Shown piece by piece: positions 16,345-26,054 of a stretch of DNA of 64,000 nt; position 1 is the first letter of the stretch; each line of letters starts with the position of its first letter. Under the pieces are notes generated by a model. It saw only the letters and a list, made by a program, of their open reading frames with translations. It did not search any database and was not told the DNA's origin. Origin of the DNA: DAMBHY01 sp032068765 (GTDB lineage Bacteria > Bacteroidota > Bacteroidia > Bacteroidales > Dysgonomonadaceae); NCBI GenBank assembly GCA_032068765.1, contig DAMBHY010000001.1:186001-250000 (forward strand). Reading direction: 5' to 3'. The position numbers and the translations under genes were made by a program.

Positions 16345-18042
16345 ATGAAAAGATACTTTTTATCCTTTATTTTCATTCTCATTGCTGTGATTTCAGCAAT
16401 TCCCTGTACCAATTATCTCGTAACAAAAGGCGCTTCCGCTACCGGAAGCACAATGATATCCTACGCTGTGGATTCTCACACCCGTTACGGCGAAGTGTAC
16501 TGGCGTCCGGCTCAGGACTGGCCAACGGGAAGCATGGTTACTATCATTAACCGCAGTACCACTGAACCGATGGGTAAAATTCCACAAGTTCCCCATACTT
16601 ATCAGGTAGTTGGATTTATGAATGAACATCAGGTAACCATCGGCGAATCTACTTTCGGCGGACGTCCTGAATTAGTTGATCCAAAAGGTATTATGGATTA
16701 CGGTGCAATGATGTTTATTGCGTTGCAAAGAAGTAAAACTGCGCGTGAGGCTATCAAAGTAATGACGGAACTGGTGGCAGAATACGGATACGGAAGTGAC
16801 GGCGAGTCTTTTTCCATCGGCGACCCAAACGAAGTGTGGGTGATGGAGATGATGCCCAAAGGTCCGGACAACAAAGGTGCAGTGTGGGTAGCAATTCGCA
16901 TCCCCGATGGATATGTTTCTTCACATGCTAATCAGGCGCGCATCACCAAATTTCCTTTGGAAAATAAAAAAACTTCCATCAGCAATAAAAACATGAAACT
17001 TCTTTTCAAACCTTCTGTGGAAGTAGTTTACGCCGAAGATGTTATCAGTTTCGCTCGCAAAAAAGGATATTTTAAAGGAAAGGACACAGACTTCGATTTT
17101 AGCAATTCCTACGCACCTTATGATTATGGCACAGTGCGCGGTTGCGACCTACGCGTGTGGTCTTTCTTTAATCGTGTAAGCGATGGAATGAATAAATACT
17201 GGGATTACGCGACGGGAGATATTACCAAAGAAAGAATGCCGTTGTTTATTCGTCCAAACAGAAAGCTGACGGCTCAGGATTTGATGGCTGCGAAGCGGGA
17301 CCACCTTGAAGGAACTAAACTAGACATGTCGAAAGACGCGGGAGCAGGTGCTTTCGGAGTTCCTTACCGCTGGCGTCCGATGACATGGAAAGTGGATGGC
17401 AAGGAATATGTGAATGAGCGCACCAATGCCACACAACAAACTGGTTTTTCCTTTATCGGAGAGATGCGTTCATGGCTTCCGAATGTCATCGGAGGAATTT
17501 TTTGGTACGGTGCAGATGATGCGAACACCACTGTATACATGCCTTTCTATACGGGAATCACCGAAGTTCCCCACTGCGTAGCAGAAGGAAACGGTGATAT
17601 ACTCACCTACTCCGATGATGCGTCATTTTGGGTATTTAACCGCGTGGCTCATTTCGGTTATTTGTTTTACAACCGTGTGATACCTGATTTACGCAAAGTA
17701 CAATCTGAGTTGGAGAACAAACATTTTGCGGATGTAAAAGATATCGACTCGAAAGCGTTAACACTCTACAAAAACAATGATTTGGTTGGAGCCAGAAAAG
17801 TTTTAACAGAATTCTGCACTAACACTGCTAACAATACCATCAAACGATGGAAAGAACTGGATAATTATCTTTTAGTAAAATTCCTTGACGGAAACGTAAA
17901 GAAAGAAGAAAACGGCAAATTCAAGCGTAACAAATGGGGCTATGCCGTAAGTCCGGACTTCCCAGGATATTCCGATGAATGGAAAAAAAATGTGGTAGAA
18001 CAAGACGGCAAGCAGTTTGAAATGCCAGAAGAAAAGAAATAA
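16345..18042 (+). CDS. C69 family dipeptidase (secreted Ntn-hydrolase)
   Basis: A 565-residue peptidase of the PepD/acid-ceramidase-like Ntn superfamily. After a signal peptide (MKRYFLSFIFILIAVISA) the chain continues IPCTNYLVTKGASATGSTM; the Cys is the expected N-terminal nucleophile, released by maturation. Further family blocks are FGGRPELVDPKG and EYGYGSDGESFSIGDPNEVW near residue 150. It likely cleaves dipeptides in the periplasm. A strong terminator follows. Confidence 0.92.
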   Translation: MKRYFLSFIFILIAVISAIPCTNYLVTKGASATGSTMISYAVDSHTRYGEVYWRPAQDWPTGSMVTIINRSTTEPMGKIPQVPHTYQVVGFMNEHQVTIGESTFGGRPELVDPKGIMDYGAMMFIALQRSKTAREAIKVMTELVAEYGYGSDGESFSIGDPNEVWVMEMMPKGPDNKGAVWVAIRIPDGYVSSHANQARITKFPLENKKTSISNKNMKLLFKPSVEVVYAEDVISFARKKGYFKGKDTDFDFSNSYAPYDYGTVRGCDLRVWSFFNRVSDGMNKYWDYATGDITKERMPLFIRPNRKLTAQDLMAAKRDHLEGTKLDMSKDAGAGAFGVPYRWRPMTWKVDGKEYVNERTNATQQTGFSFIGEMRSWLPNVIGGIFWYGADDANTTVYMPFYTGITEVPHCVAEGNGDILTYSDDASFWVFNRVAHFGYLFYNRVIPDLRKVQSELENKHFADVKDIDSKALTLYKNNDLVGARKVLTEFCTNTANNTIKRWKELDNYLLVKFLDGNVKKEENGKFKRNKWGYAVSPDFPGYSDEWKKNVVEQDGKQFEMPEEKK

Positions 18043-18048
18043 ACAAAA

Positions 18049-18082
18049 TAGAGTCGCAAAATCTTGCGACTCTACTTTATTT
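18049..18082 (+). terminator. Rho-independent terminator after the C69 gene
   Basis: An 11-bp perfect stem TAGAGTCGCAA / TTGCGACTCTA closes on a 4-base loop and is followed by CTTTATTTTTT. Confidence 0.8.
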
Positions 18083-18271
18083 TTTCCACTATTTCTTCGA
18101 AATCATTCTGCATTTTCCGTAAAAAATTAACTTTGTTTCTTTAACCTCCATGTCCAAAGAAACCACACATATCTATCAGTTATCTTACAGATTTCTCAAG
18201 AAATTTCCAAGAAGTCTAATTTTTACATTTCCAATAGATATGTAAACAAATATAAATAAAATGTTATAGAC

Positions 18272-18712
18272 TCATTTTTCACTAAAATCCCCTTTTATAA
18301 AGTAGGATGCTTGGGAAAGCGCCAGTAATTCGTGGTTATTATTATACACCTTTGCCTCAGCTCTGACAATGGTGTTGCCGATGCTTATCACTTCTGCTTT
18401 AGCAATAATAGTGCTGCCTTTTGGCGCACTTTTAATATAACTAATACTCATATCGAGGGTCACCAATTTCTTTCCATATGTTACGCACGCACTTCCCATC
18501 GCCGTATCGCAAATAGAAGCAAGGACACCGCCATGTGCTATTCCGAATAAGTTAGTGTGTAAATCATCCACATAACACGAAAAAGTGGATTTCCCTTCTT
18601 CCAAATCTATCAGTTTTATATCTAAAAAACTTTCGAGAATAGGCCTTTCAAATGTTTTTATAAAAGATTCTTTTAACCAGTTTATATATTCAGGATTTTC
18701 CTTGTTGATCAT
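18272..18712 (-). CDS. PaaI-family hotdog-fold thioesterase
   Basis: A 146-residue acyl-CoA thioesterase of the hotdog family. The block NLFGIAHGGVLASICDTAMG contains the HGG turn and the following catalytic Asp typical of PaaI-like enzymes. LDMSISYIKSAPKGSTI follows as the beta-sheet part. The in-frame start at 18736 lies partly within the promoter region; the ATG at 18712 is used. It has its own consensus promoter and no operon partner. The natural acyl-CoA substrate is unknown. Confidence 0.88.
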   Translation of the reverse strand: MINKENPEYINWLKESFIKTFERPILESFLDIKLIDLEEGKSTFSCYVDDLHTNLFGIAHGGVLASICDTAMGSACVTYGKKLVTLDMSISYIKSAPKGSTIIAKAEVISIGNTIVRAEAKVYNNNHELLALSQASYFIKGDFSEK

Positions 18713-18733
18713 TATTTTTTTGTAATTAAGCCG

Positions 18734-18765
18734 CAAAAGTAGCTTATAAAATCAAAGAGAACAAA
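18734..18765 (-). promoter_or_regulatory. Near-perfect Bacteroidetes promoter for the thioesterase gene
   Basis: On the minus strand a TTTG (18765-18762), a 20-bp spacer and TACTTTTG (18741-18734) give TTTG-N20-TAnnTTTG, the full consensus. It is 22 bp from the chosen ATG. Confidence 0.7.
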
Positions 18766-18797
18766 ATTTCATCGAAATCTTGTTCTCACCTTAATGT

Positions 18798-19019
18798 TTA
18801 TTTGCTTTCGTTATTACTTAGATAAGATAACGCTCCGGTGGGGCAACATTTTATCTGTTTTATAAGTTCCTCAGTAGTTGCATTTTCAAGACGTATCCAC
18901 GGACGTTCGTTAGGTCTGTAAACATCAGGGAGCATTTGTATGCAATTACCCGCGTGAATACACAAGTCAGGTCGCCATGTAACAGTGATTTCACCATTTG
19001 AATATTCTTTTTCTATCAT
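18798..19019 (-). CDS. Small (4Fe-4S) mono-cluster ferredoxin-like protein (Fer4_19 type)
   Basis: A 73-residue protein. DLCIHAGNCI and the late CCPTGALSYL give the Cys spacing of the divergent single [4Fe-4S] domain found in YjdI-like proteins. The start is put at 19019, just after the pirin stop (19030), rather than at an upstream codon inside the pirin gene. It follows the pirin gene 10 bp on and is probably co-transcribed with it. A CDGSH iron-sulfur gene diverges from the same intergenic space; YjdI and CDGSH domains are often linked or fused in bacteria. Confidence 0.85.
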   Translation of the reverse strand: MIEKEYSNGEITVTWRPDLCIHAGNCIQMLPDVYRPNERPWIRLENATTEELIKQIKCCPTGALSYLSNNESK

Positions 19020-19029
19020 CTTTATATAT

Positions 19030-19908
19030 TTATTGTTTAGCTTCGTGTTTAATAAATGTATTGTTATCCAACTCCTCAAAGGCGTGATGCAATTCTTCTT
19101 TAGTATTCATTACGATGGGGCCGCCCCATGAAATAGGTTCATGCAAAGGCTTAGCAGCCAACAGAACGAATCTTGCGCCATTTCCTCCAGCTTTTACTTT
19201 CACGATGTCATTCTCGTCGGCATCTTTATTCATTGATTCAAACAAGATAGCACAACCTTTACTTTCAAAATTTTGAAGTGATTCATCAGCAGACAACTCC
19301 CCATCTAGTAAATACACGAAAAGAGTTTCCTCGTTGGGAGTTTCAGAATATTCCCATTCCGCATTCGCTTCAAGCTTTACATCCAGATATTTTACTTTCA
19401 CATACTTACCTTCAAAAGCCCCTTTGATTCCTTTGTAACTTCCTCCTACAATCCTTACTTCTGCACTATCATCTTTCACCAAAGGCACGTCAGCAGCTAT
19501 TATATCGCCATAAGCAGGAATATCCATTTTATCTTTCGCTGGCATATTCACCCACAACTGACATCCCAGCATTCTCCGTGATGGCTGTGGCATTTCCTGA
19601 TGAATAATTCCCGAAGCTGCAGTCATCCATTGACAGCCAAGGTCTGTAATAATTCCAGAATTTCCTAAACTGTCGCCGTGCTCCATAGATCCGCTTACAA
19701 GATAGGTTATCGTTTCAATACCACGGTGTGGATGCCATGGAAAACCTTTGATGTAATCTTCGTGATTTTCAGAATCAAATCCGTCCAGCATTAAAAAAGG
19801 GTCAAATTTATAGATAGTGTCATAACCTAAAACACGTCTTAATTTCACACCCGCGCCATCCACGGCGTCTTGTCCTCTCACTACATTGGTTACTTCTCTT
19901 CTTTCCAT
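19030..19908 (-). CDS. Pirin family protein (bicupin)
   Basis: A 292-residue double-cupin protein. The metal site is seen in FPWHPHRGIETITYLVSG (His-x-His pair) and MEHGDSLGNSG, with the usual QWMTAASGIIHQEMP block after it. Some bacterial pirins show quercetin 2,3-dioxygenase activity and others bind regulatory proteins; the role here is open. It leads an operon with the small ferredoxin-like gene. Confidence 0.9.
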   Translation of the reverse strand: MERREVTNVVRGQDAVDGAGVKLRRVLGYDTIYKFDPFLMLDGFDSENHEDYIKGFPWHPHRGIETITYLVSGSMEHGDSLGNSGIITDLGCQWMTAASGIIHQEMPQPSRRMLGCQLWVNMPAKDKMDIPAYGDIIAADVPLVKDDSAEVRIVGGSYKGIKGAFEGKYVKVKYLDVKLEANAEWEYSETPNEETLFVYLLDGELSADESLQNFESKGCAILFESMNKDADENDIVKVKAGGNGARFVLLAAKPLHEPISWGGPIVMNTKEELHHAFEELDNNTFIKHEAKQ

Positions 19909-20033
19909 AAATTTTATTGATTTATATAAGATGAAATAAATGATAAGCTTTTTACAATCAAGTATTGAACAAATATTATAATGTTTTGTTTAGAACAAAA
20001 CAATTCAAGTTTAACAATAAAAACTTAAAAAAA

Positions 20034-20222
20034 ATGGATAATAAAGAAATAAAGGCAACTGTAATTAAAGGTGGTCCTGCAGTTATTGACGGTGACATTA
20101 AATTAGTAGTTGACGGAGTAGAAAAATCTCAAAGTGGTCACACCGCTATTTGTCGTTGCGGACAAACAAAGAATAACCCATTTTGTGATGTTACACACGC
20201 TAAAGTAGGGTTTGATAAATAA
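20034..20222 (+). CDS. CDGSH iron-sulfur domain protein
   Basis: A 62-residue protein whose C-terminal half reads ICRCGQTKNNPFCDVTH, the three-Cys/one-His ligand set (CxCx2-x3PxCDxxH) of CDGSH [2Fe-2S] proteins. I use the ATG at 20034 because the region before it has no family similarity. The gene diverges from the pirin/ferredoxin pair and ends in a clear terminator. Related proteins act in iron-sulfur or redox homeostasis; its partner is unknown. Confidence 0.9.
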   Translation: MDNKEIKATVIKGGPAVIDGDIKLVVDGVEKSQSGHTAICRCGQTKNNPFCDVTHAKVGFDK

Positions 20223-20245
20223 AAAAGTTAAATTTATCCTAGTTG

Positions 20246-20290
20246 AAAGACTGTTTTTTATTCAAAAGAAACAGTCTTTTTATTTTTATC
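20246..20290 (+). terminator. Rho-independent terminator after the CDGSH gene
   Basis: An 11-bp stem AAAGACTGTTT / AAACAGTCTTT (20246-20256 with 20269-20279) is followed by T-rich sequence. Confidence 0.8.
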
Positions 20291-20538
20291 ATCAAATAAA
20301 CATTTGAAATAAAGAAAAGTCACATACAGTCATTCGTACAATTATACAAAACATTAACTCTTTGTAAGACCGTACAAGTTAATGGTTGTAGGCCGCTTTT
20401 TAGATTCGTTCGAGCAAATAATCTTTCTGATATCAACAGAGAAATCCTTAAAAAACTGTAAGGACTGACTCTTTAACAAATGGTTTTGCCATTCTATTGG
20501 TTATAAGAATCTTTCCTGTAGTTTTTCATTTATTCAAT
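20291..20538. other. Intergenic stretch with no recognised feature
   Basis: Between the CDGSH terminator and the trmD stop codon I see no ORF, RNA or convincing hairpin. Confidence 0.5.
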
Positions 20539-21228
20539 TTATTGGACATTGTCTTTTTTCAATAAATCAGGTCTTAATCTCTGCGTTCTTTCCAAAGCTT
20601 GTTCCATTTTCCATTCCGCAATTTTGCGCTCGTGACCCGAAAGTAGAACCTCTGGTACTCTCCATCCATTGTACTCTGCCGGACGAGTGTAAACAGGCGG
20701 TGCAAGCAAATTATCCTGAAAAGAATCGGAAAGAGCAGATTGCTCATCACCAATAGCACCAGGAATTACACGCACCACAGCATCTGCAATCATGGCTGCC
20801 ACTAGCTCACCCCCGGTCAATACAAAATCACCGATAGATATTTCACGCGTTATCAAATGTTCGCGTATGCGATAATCAATCCCTTTATAATGCCCACAGA
20901 GGATAATGAGATTTTGTTTGAGTGAAAGTTCGTTAGCGGTATTTTGCGTAAATTGTTCTCCATCTGGGGCAGTAAAAATAACTTCGTCATACTCACGTTG
21001 CGATTTCAGTGCAGATATACACCGATCGATAGGCTCAATCTGCATCACCATTCCGGCTTCTCCGCCAAAAGGATAGTCGTCCACGCGATGATGCTTGTTA
21101 GTAGAATAATCTCTCAAATTGTGAAGACCAAATTCTACTAATCCATTTTGCTGTGCACGTTTAAGAATGGAAGTATTTAGAGAGCATTCTACCATTTCGG
21201 GTAAAATGGTAAGTATATCTATACGCAT
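20539..21228 (-). CDS. trmD: tRNA (guanine-N1-)-methyltransferase
   Basis: Methylates G37 of tRNAs with SAM, protecting the reading frame. The protein starts MRIDILTILPEMVECSL (229 residues from the ATG at 21228), has HRVDDYPFGGEAGMVM near residue 45, LCGHYKGIDYR near 110 and FVLTGGELVAAMIADA, which forms part of the SPOUT trefoil knot. Eleven further upstream codons are possible but not family-like. It stands apart from the usual rpsP-rimM-rplS partners. Confidence 0.96.
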   Translation of the reverse strand: MRIDILTILPEMVECSLNTSILKRAQQNGLVEFGLHNLRDYSTNKHHRVDDYPFGGEAGMVMQIEPIDRCISALKSQREYDEVIFTAPDGEQFTQNTANELSLKQNLIILCGHYKGIDYRIREHLITREISIGDFVLTGGELVAAMIADAVVRVIPGAIGDEQSALSDSFQDNLLAPPVYTRPAEYNGWRVPEVLLSGHERKIAEWKMEQALERTQRLRPDLLKKDNVQ

Positions 21229-21302
21229 AAAAAAAGTATCTTTGAGCATTTGTGGGCTCAAAGATACTTTAATTGTATGAGTATTTAAAATGTGATTTTT
21301 AC

Positions 21303-23753
21303 TTACATATTTCCAACTCCGGTACTGCTTTCCTGCTGATTACCTCCCGATTTTAAATCATCATTACTGATGGTTCTTTGCACTTTTTTTACAGAAGTTT
21401 TAAGATTACCGAAACGATAAGTCAATGATAATCCTACTCTTTGCATTGGTTGATAATTGATACTTTGTTGGTGAAATCCTTCTCCATCCATAGTAGATTT
21501 AAGTTTGACATTTGGATTAAAGATGTTATTTGCACGCAGATTCACATCCATTTTTTTATCAAAGAAACTCTTCATCAAAGAAATTCCATAAAAATAAAAC
21601 ATTGACATTTTGCTTTGAAGTTGGATATTTTGAGAGAAAACTCCGCCGCTCAAAGATACTCGGAAGTCTTTGGGTAATGTATAAGCGCTGTTGCTAAAAA
21701 TGCGCCATGCAAATCCACTATTGCTCATATTTTCATTTTTAACGTTTCGTATATCCGTATAAGTAGTACTTGCATTTAACATCATATTCAAACGCTGTAT
21801 TGGTGAATAACTTGCATACATACTCAATCCAATTGAATTTTCCTTACCAATGTTATCATAAGTAGTATGTGTTATCCCGTCTTTTACAAAGCTATAAGGA
21901 GTAATGGCATTATTGGTATAATCGTAGCTTAATGTAGTATTCAAATTTAATTTTTGTGAAAAAGATCCATAGTTAATTTCGAAAGTATGTGTGCGTTCAG
22001 AAATCAAATTAGGATTTCCGTAACTTATATTAATTGGATTACTCTTATCCACGTATGGACTTAGGAAATAAATACTTGGTCTGGAAATACGATTGTTATA
22101 ACTAAATTTTAAGGATTTTGTCATACTTAATTGATAACTAAACATGATAGAAGGAATCCAATCCATAAAATTTTTATCGAAAGCAGGAATATTTTGCGAT
22201 ACGAAATTGATATGCTGTTTTGTATATTCTGCACGTAAGCCAGGTTTTATTGCATACTTATTTTTTTTCAAAGTATAACTCAGATATCCCGATGCAATAT
22301 TCTGTGTGTGTTTCAAATCATTTTTGTAAGCTGGTAAATCTTTCCAGCTATCATCTGTAAGATCAAGATAATTGGCATGCGATTCACTTGAATTATCACG
22401 ATTTATGTATTTGAGACCTACTTCTATATTTTGATTTTTTGTTAATGGATTAACATAGTCTATCTGTGCAGTATGCTCTTTTCCCCTCGAATCGTTTTCA
22501 CTGTCAATTTGATATCCGTCTGGATAAAAATAGTTTCCTGTTACATTTGAATATCGATTGTTGTAGCTGCTGTTGTTAGGATTATATTCATACCGATATG
22601 AAAAAGTAAGCAATTCTCCTTTCTTATGAAAACTTCTCTGATAGTCAGTAGCTACATTCATTCCTCCATATTTACCATCCGAAACACCTAACATATCATA
22701 GGAATAATTTCTTACTCCTGAAGAAATTGCTTTCGTCCGAGAATCAGAATAAAAATTACCACCATAGCGTGAAAATGTAATATTTATTAAATTTAGTGTA
22801 TCTAATTCATAACTAGCATCTATACTATTGTATTCACCTCTGCCATGATTTTTACTTTCACCATCCTGTATTAGCTTATTAGCTGAATTTGGTGCAAATT
22901 CTTCTCTTTCGAAAGTAGAAGTTGTCCATGGATTTTTGTGAGAATATAAATTACCATTTCCTGTTACACCAAACTTTCCATATTTTAGAGCAAGATAAAG
23001 TCCTCCTCCTAATCCACCATAACTATCACCGTTAGCTGATACAGAACCTGAGTATCCGTCACCTGTACGTTTTTCGGTAATAATGTTAATGATACCCCCT
23101 ACTCCTTCAGCATCGTATTTAGCTCCGGGGTCAGTTATTACCTCAATATTTTTGACAGTGTTTGCAGGCATACTTTTCAATAATTGAGTCGGGTTGGAAG
23201 TCATAATGTTGGATGGTTTTCCATTCATATATATTTTATAACTCGAAGATCCTTTTAACTGAATCTTATCTTCGCCATCTACTGTTACCAAAGGTACTTT
23301 ACGTAATAAGTCTAATACATTAGAAGTAGCAGATTCGGGATCATCCTTAGCGCTATAAGTAAGTTTGTCCACTTCCACTTTTACCAAAGGTTTCTGAGCT
23401 ACTACACTCAGTTCTTTAAGCTCTATAGAAGATTCTTTCAATAAAATTTTTCCCAAATCAATTTGCTTTTCAGTACCGGATATCTCCACATCTTTCTGAG
23501 CAGAATTCATCCCGACAAACTCAAATAAAAATTGGTAGCTGCCATTCGGCAATTGAACAGAAAAAACTCCTTTGTCAGAAGCAGCCATTTTTTTAAAAGC
23601 ATTTTTTGGCACCGACTTTTTAAAAATTGATATGGTTGCGTAAGGAATTTGATCTTTTTCGGTAGGTCCTACAAGTTGTCCCTTGACGGTGGTTTGTGCA
23701 AATCCCGTAAATGTGAAGATGCACATAAAGCTTACAATGGATAGAAATCTCAT
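21303..23753 (-). CDS. TonB-dependent-receptor-like outer membrane beta-barrel protein
   Basis: An 816-residue outer-membrane protein. After the signal peptide (MRFLSIVSFMCIFTFTGFAQ) comes a carboxypeptidase-regulatory-like beta domain (about residues 20-105), a plug with VLDLLRKVPLVTVDGEDKIQ and DPGAKYDAEGVGGIINIIT (residues ~145-225), and a beta-barrel ending YRFGNLKTS. The barrel is of the OMP_b-brl_3 type. No SusD partner is next to it, so it is not a canonical Sus pair. The ligand is unknown. Confidence 0.88.
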   Translation of the reverse strand: MRFLSIVSFMCIFTFTGFAQTTVKGQLVGPTEKDQIPYATISIFKKSVPKNAFKKMAASDKGVFSVQLPNGSYQFLFEFVGMNSAQKDVEISGTEKQIDLGKILLKESSIELKELSVVAQKPLVKVEVDKLTYSAKDDPESATSNVLDLLRKVPLVTVDGEDKIQLKGSSSYKIYMNGKPSNIMTSNPTQLLKSMPANTVKNIEVITDPGAKYDAEGVGGIINIITEKRTGDGYSGSVSANGDSYGGLGGGLYLALKYGKFGVTGNGNLYSHKNPWTTSTFEREEFAPNSANKLIQDGESKNHGRGEYNSIDASYELDTLNLINITFSRYGGNFYSDSRTKAISSGVRNYSYDMLGVSDGKYGGMNVATDYQRSFHKKGELLTFSYRYEYNPNNSSYNNRYSNVTGNYFYPDGYQIDSENDSRGKEHTAQIDYVNPLTKNQNIEVGLKYINRDNSSESHANYLDLTDDSWKDLPAYKNDLKHTQNIASGYLSYTLKKNKYAIKPGLRAEYTKQHINFVSQNIPAFDKNFMDWIPSIMFSYQLSMTKSLKFSYNNRISRPSIYFLSPYVDKSNPINISYGNPNLISERTHTFEINYGSFSQKLNLNTTLSYDYTNNAITPYSFVKDGITHTTYDNIGKENSIGLSMYASYSPIQRLNMMLNASTTYTDIRNVKNENMSNSGFAWRIFSNSAYTLPKDFRVSLSGGVFSQNIQLQSKMSMFYFYGISLMKSFFDKKMDVNLRANNIFNPNVKLKSTMDGEGFHQQSINYQPMQRVGLSLTYRFGNLKTSVKKVQRTISNDDLKSGGNQQESSTGVGNM

Positions 23754-23795
23754 AATTGTGTTTGCGTTAGTTGGGTTCTTTTAATTAACTGACAA

Positions 23796-23803
23796 CAAAT
23801 GTA
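23796..23803 (-). promoter_or_regulatory. Possible -7 box for the outer-membrane receptor gene
   Basis: TACATTTG on the minus strand matches TAnnTTTG about 43 bp before the ATG. No -33 match is seen. Confidence 0.4.
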
Positions 23804-24200
23804 AATATTACTTTCCCATTTACATTAATTAAAGTATCAAATTACGAAAATTTAGTAATAGAGTTTTCCGATTTAATAGTTATTTATCATTTAATATAAC
23901 CTTAGATTTAAAAGAAGCATTACCAATTTAGATAATAATTTTGATAATTATTTATAATCAACTCTATAGCAAATTGTCAATCATTCTACCCATCAATCTG
24001 AAAAATTATGCATGTTGGGATTAAAGATAAAATTATAGTACCCCAATTTCCTATCGTTGTTTTGGGTTTTACGATAAGTCTTTTCCAATCAATTATTGCA
24101 TAAATTTGCCAATGCTCTTGAGACTGATTTTGTAGACTTGATGAATGAGTAAATGTAGTTTAACAATATATTTCCTATAAAACAATTTAACTTGCAAAAA
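23804..24200. other. Non-coding stretch, nothing recognised
   Basis: About 400 A+T-rich bases without a credible ORF or RNA. The upstream control region of the minus-strand receptor gene presumably occupies the left end. Confidence 0.4.
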
Positions 24201-24227
24201 CAAAGGCGCATCATTTGATGCGCCTTG
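24201..24227 (-). terminator. Terminator of the small outer-membrane protein gene
   Basis: A strong stem AAGGCGCATCA / TGATGCGCCTT with a 2-base loop; on the minus strand it is followed by TTTGTTTTTG. Confidence 0.8.
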
Positions 24228-24254
24228 TTATTTGTTAAGATTTTGCTTAAATAA

Positions 24255-24815
24255 TTAGATACCTAAACCAAAGTTATAAGCAACGCCTACTCCTAAGCTT
24301 CCAGCATTGTAATTTTGGTCGTTAATTTTACCTTTGTCACCTGTAAATACTTTTGTATAATGTACAAAGAAATTCCAATTATGGTTGTGATAACCAATTT
24401 CAGGTTTTAAATAGAAACCTCCTGAAGGACGTTCTTCCATTCCTTTTTCTGCTACTTTTTCGTCACCGACGATAAATCCATATCCCAAATCTGTTCCTAA
24501 ATAAAAACCTTCAGAAGAAGGATAATAACGTAATAAAGCAGCTACTGGAACCACTCCGAAATCATTATTTTTGATTAAATCATTATCTCTTCCGAAGAAG
24601 TGATTATAACCAGTTGCTAAACCTAACCCGAAATTAGGAGTTACCAAATACTGATAACCTAAATCTAAACCAAGATTACCTGCTGCATTTTCTTGTGGAA
24701 GCGAAGCACCACCCATTACACCGATTTTCAGTGTATTTTTCATACTTAAATACTGTGCATTAGTTGCGAATGTTGTGGCTATAACCACAAGCACCGCTAA
24801 AATAGTTTTTTTCAT
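24255..24815 (-). CDS. Small outer-membrane beta-barrel protein
   Basis: A 186-residue exported protein. The signal peptide is MKKTILAVLVVIATTFATNAQ. The rest alternates short beta strands rich in Gly and aromatic residues, for example NFGLGLATGYNHFFG and GVGVAYNFGLGI at the very C-terminus, which is a typical last barrel strand. It belongs to the broad OmpW/OmpA-barrel-like group. Function is not known. It is a single-gene unit with its own terminator. Confidence 0.8.
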   Translation of the reverse strand: MKKTILAVLVVIATTFATNAQYLSMKNTLKIGVMGGASLPQENAAGNLGLDLGYQYLVTPNFGLGLATGYNHFFGRDNDLIKNNDFGVVPVAALLRYYPSSEGFYLGTDLGYGFIVGDEKVAEKGMEERPSGGFYLKPEIGYHNHNWNFFVHYTKVFTGDKGKINDQNYNAGSLGVGVAYNFGLGI

Positions 24816-25399
24816 TTCTTTATAATTTATAGAGTCGGAGCATTTATCTCCAACTAATTTGTTATTTGAGGGAAATTTATTTTAGATTTCCCGTTGTGTC
24901 CATATTAAACAACAGTAACCTAATTTTGTTTAGTGTATGTTTTACATTATATAAGTTAATATACTCTAATCTCTTTAAAATCATAAATATAAAAACTCAA
25001 ACTTTGATGAATTTTATGTTTATGAGTGTTTTTCGAGTCTATATAATTATAAATGCTTTGTTGAATAATATTTTTATAGTTTTAGGAAGGGAAGGCGACT
25101 TATCTTCATAAGCGACTATAATTCTTTTATAGGATCCGAAGAGTTGCTGAAAATTATCCAATGTCTATCCATTTGCCTTTAAAGCAACTATAATATCCTA
25201 TGTATAAATAAATTCTTTTATCGAAATAAGAAAAAACCTTTTCCTTGATTTATGAATGCAGCAGATCTGTTAATACAGCCAAAACATAATGCATCTTTCA
25301 CTGTGTAGCTGTGCATAATAAAATGTCTTTTCTCTGGCTTCAGCACGATTCATCACGGGTTGAAGATACATCGCCTTTGCTATTTCGATCTGCAAAATA
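24816..25399. other. Intergenic region without a supported gene
   Basis: This 584-bp gap between two minus-strand genes contains one plus-strand ORF of 81 codons (24866-25111) with a skewed hydrophobic and Asn-rich composition, no promoter and no family likeness. I do not call it. No tRNA or strong hairpin was seen. Confidence 0.4.
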
Positions 25400-25876
25400 T
25401 TATTTAATCAATTTACACGTCGTAGCTTTAGACAACCTTATCAAATCCTGCGGAGAAACTTTTATCTGCAATCCTCTTTTTCCCGCACTTACATATATAA
25501 AAGGAAAATCTGTTATAGAATGATGGACGTAGGTTGGAAATAGCCTTTTCATTCCTATTGGAGAGCACGCCCCTCGGATATATCCTGTAGTAGGCAAAAG
25601 TTCTCTCATCGGTATCATATCGCAGTTTTTATTTTTAGATATTTTGGCTAATTCTTTCAAATCCAACTCCTCATCTCCGGGAATTACACATACAAAATAT
25701 CCTGTCTTATCACCTTTTAATACAAGTGTTTTAAATACCATTTTTATATCTTCACCTAAAGATTCAGCTACATGAACAGCGCTTAAATCCGTTTCATCAA
25801 CTTCATATGGTATTAATTCATATTTTACTTTTTCTTTGTCTAACAACCTGGCGGCATTTGTCTTTTCTATTTTCAT
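25400..25876 (-). CDS. ybaK: Cys-tRNA(Pro) deacylase, YbaK/EbsC family
   Basis: A 158-residue editing-domain protein that hydrolyses mischarged Cys-tRNA(Pro). MVFKTLVLKGD near residue 45 contains the conserved Lys of the family, FVCVIPGDEELDLKELAK follows near residue 62, and the GYIRGACSPIGMK block (residues ~97-109) is the diagnostic glycine-containing loop. Length is typical. Confidence 0.93.
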   Translation of the reverse strand: MKIEKTNAARLLDKEKVKYELIPYEVDETDLSAVHVAESLGEDIKMVFKTLVLKGDKTGYFVCVIPGDEELDLKELAKISKNKNCDMIPMRELLPTTGYIRGACSPIGMKRLFPTYVHHSITDFPFIYVSAGKRGLQIKVSPQDLIRLSKATTCKLIK

Positions 25877-25898
25877 AAAAAAATGTTTTAAAACATAA

Positions 25899-25906
25899 CA
25901 AATTTA
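25899..25906 (-). promoter_or_regulatory. -7 box for ybaK
   Basis: TAAATTTG on the minus strand is an exact TAnnTTTG, 22 bp upstream of the ATG. Confidence 0.45.
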
Positions 25907-26054
25907 CAGCTTTTGTGAAGAATAGTAGAACAATGCCACCTATTATTGGTTATTATAAAAGGACGAAATAAAAGAATTAATTTAAACAACCTTTTTAGAT
26001 TTATCTTGTATTTATCTTAATTCACAAATTATATAATACTTAATTTTTTGCGCA

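Noticed and set aside
24866..25111. Plus-strand 81-codon ORF upstream of the small outer-membrane protein
   Set aside because: Skewed Asn/Ile/Phe-rich composition, no promoter and no family pattern; it overlaps the control region of the minus-strand gene.
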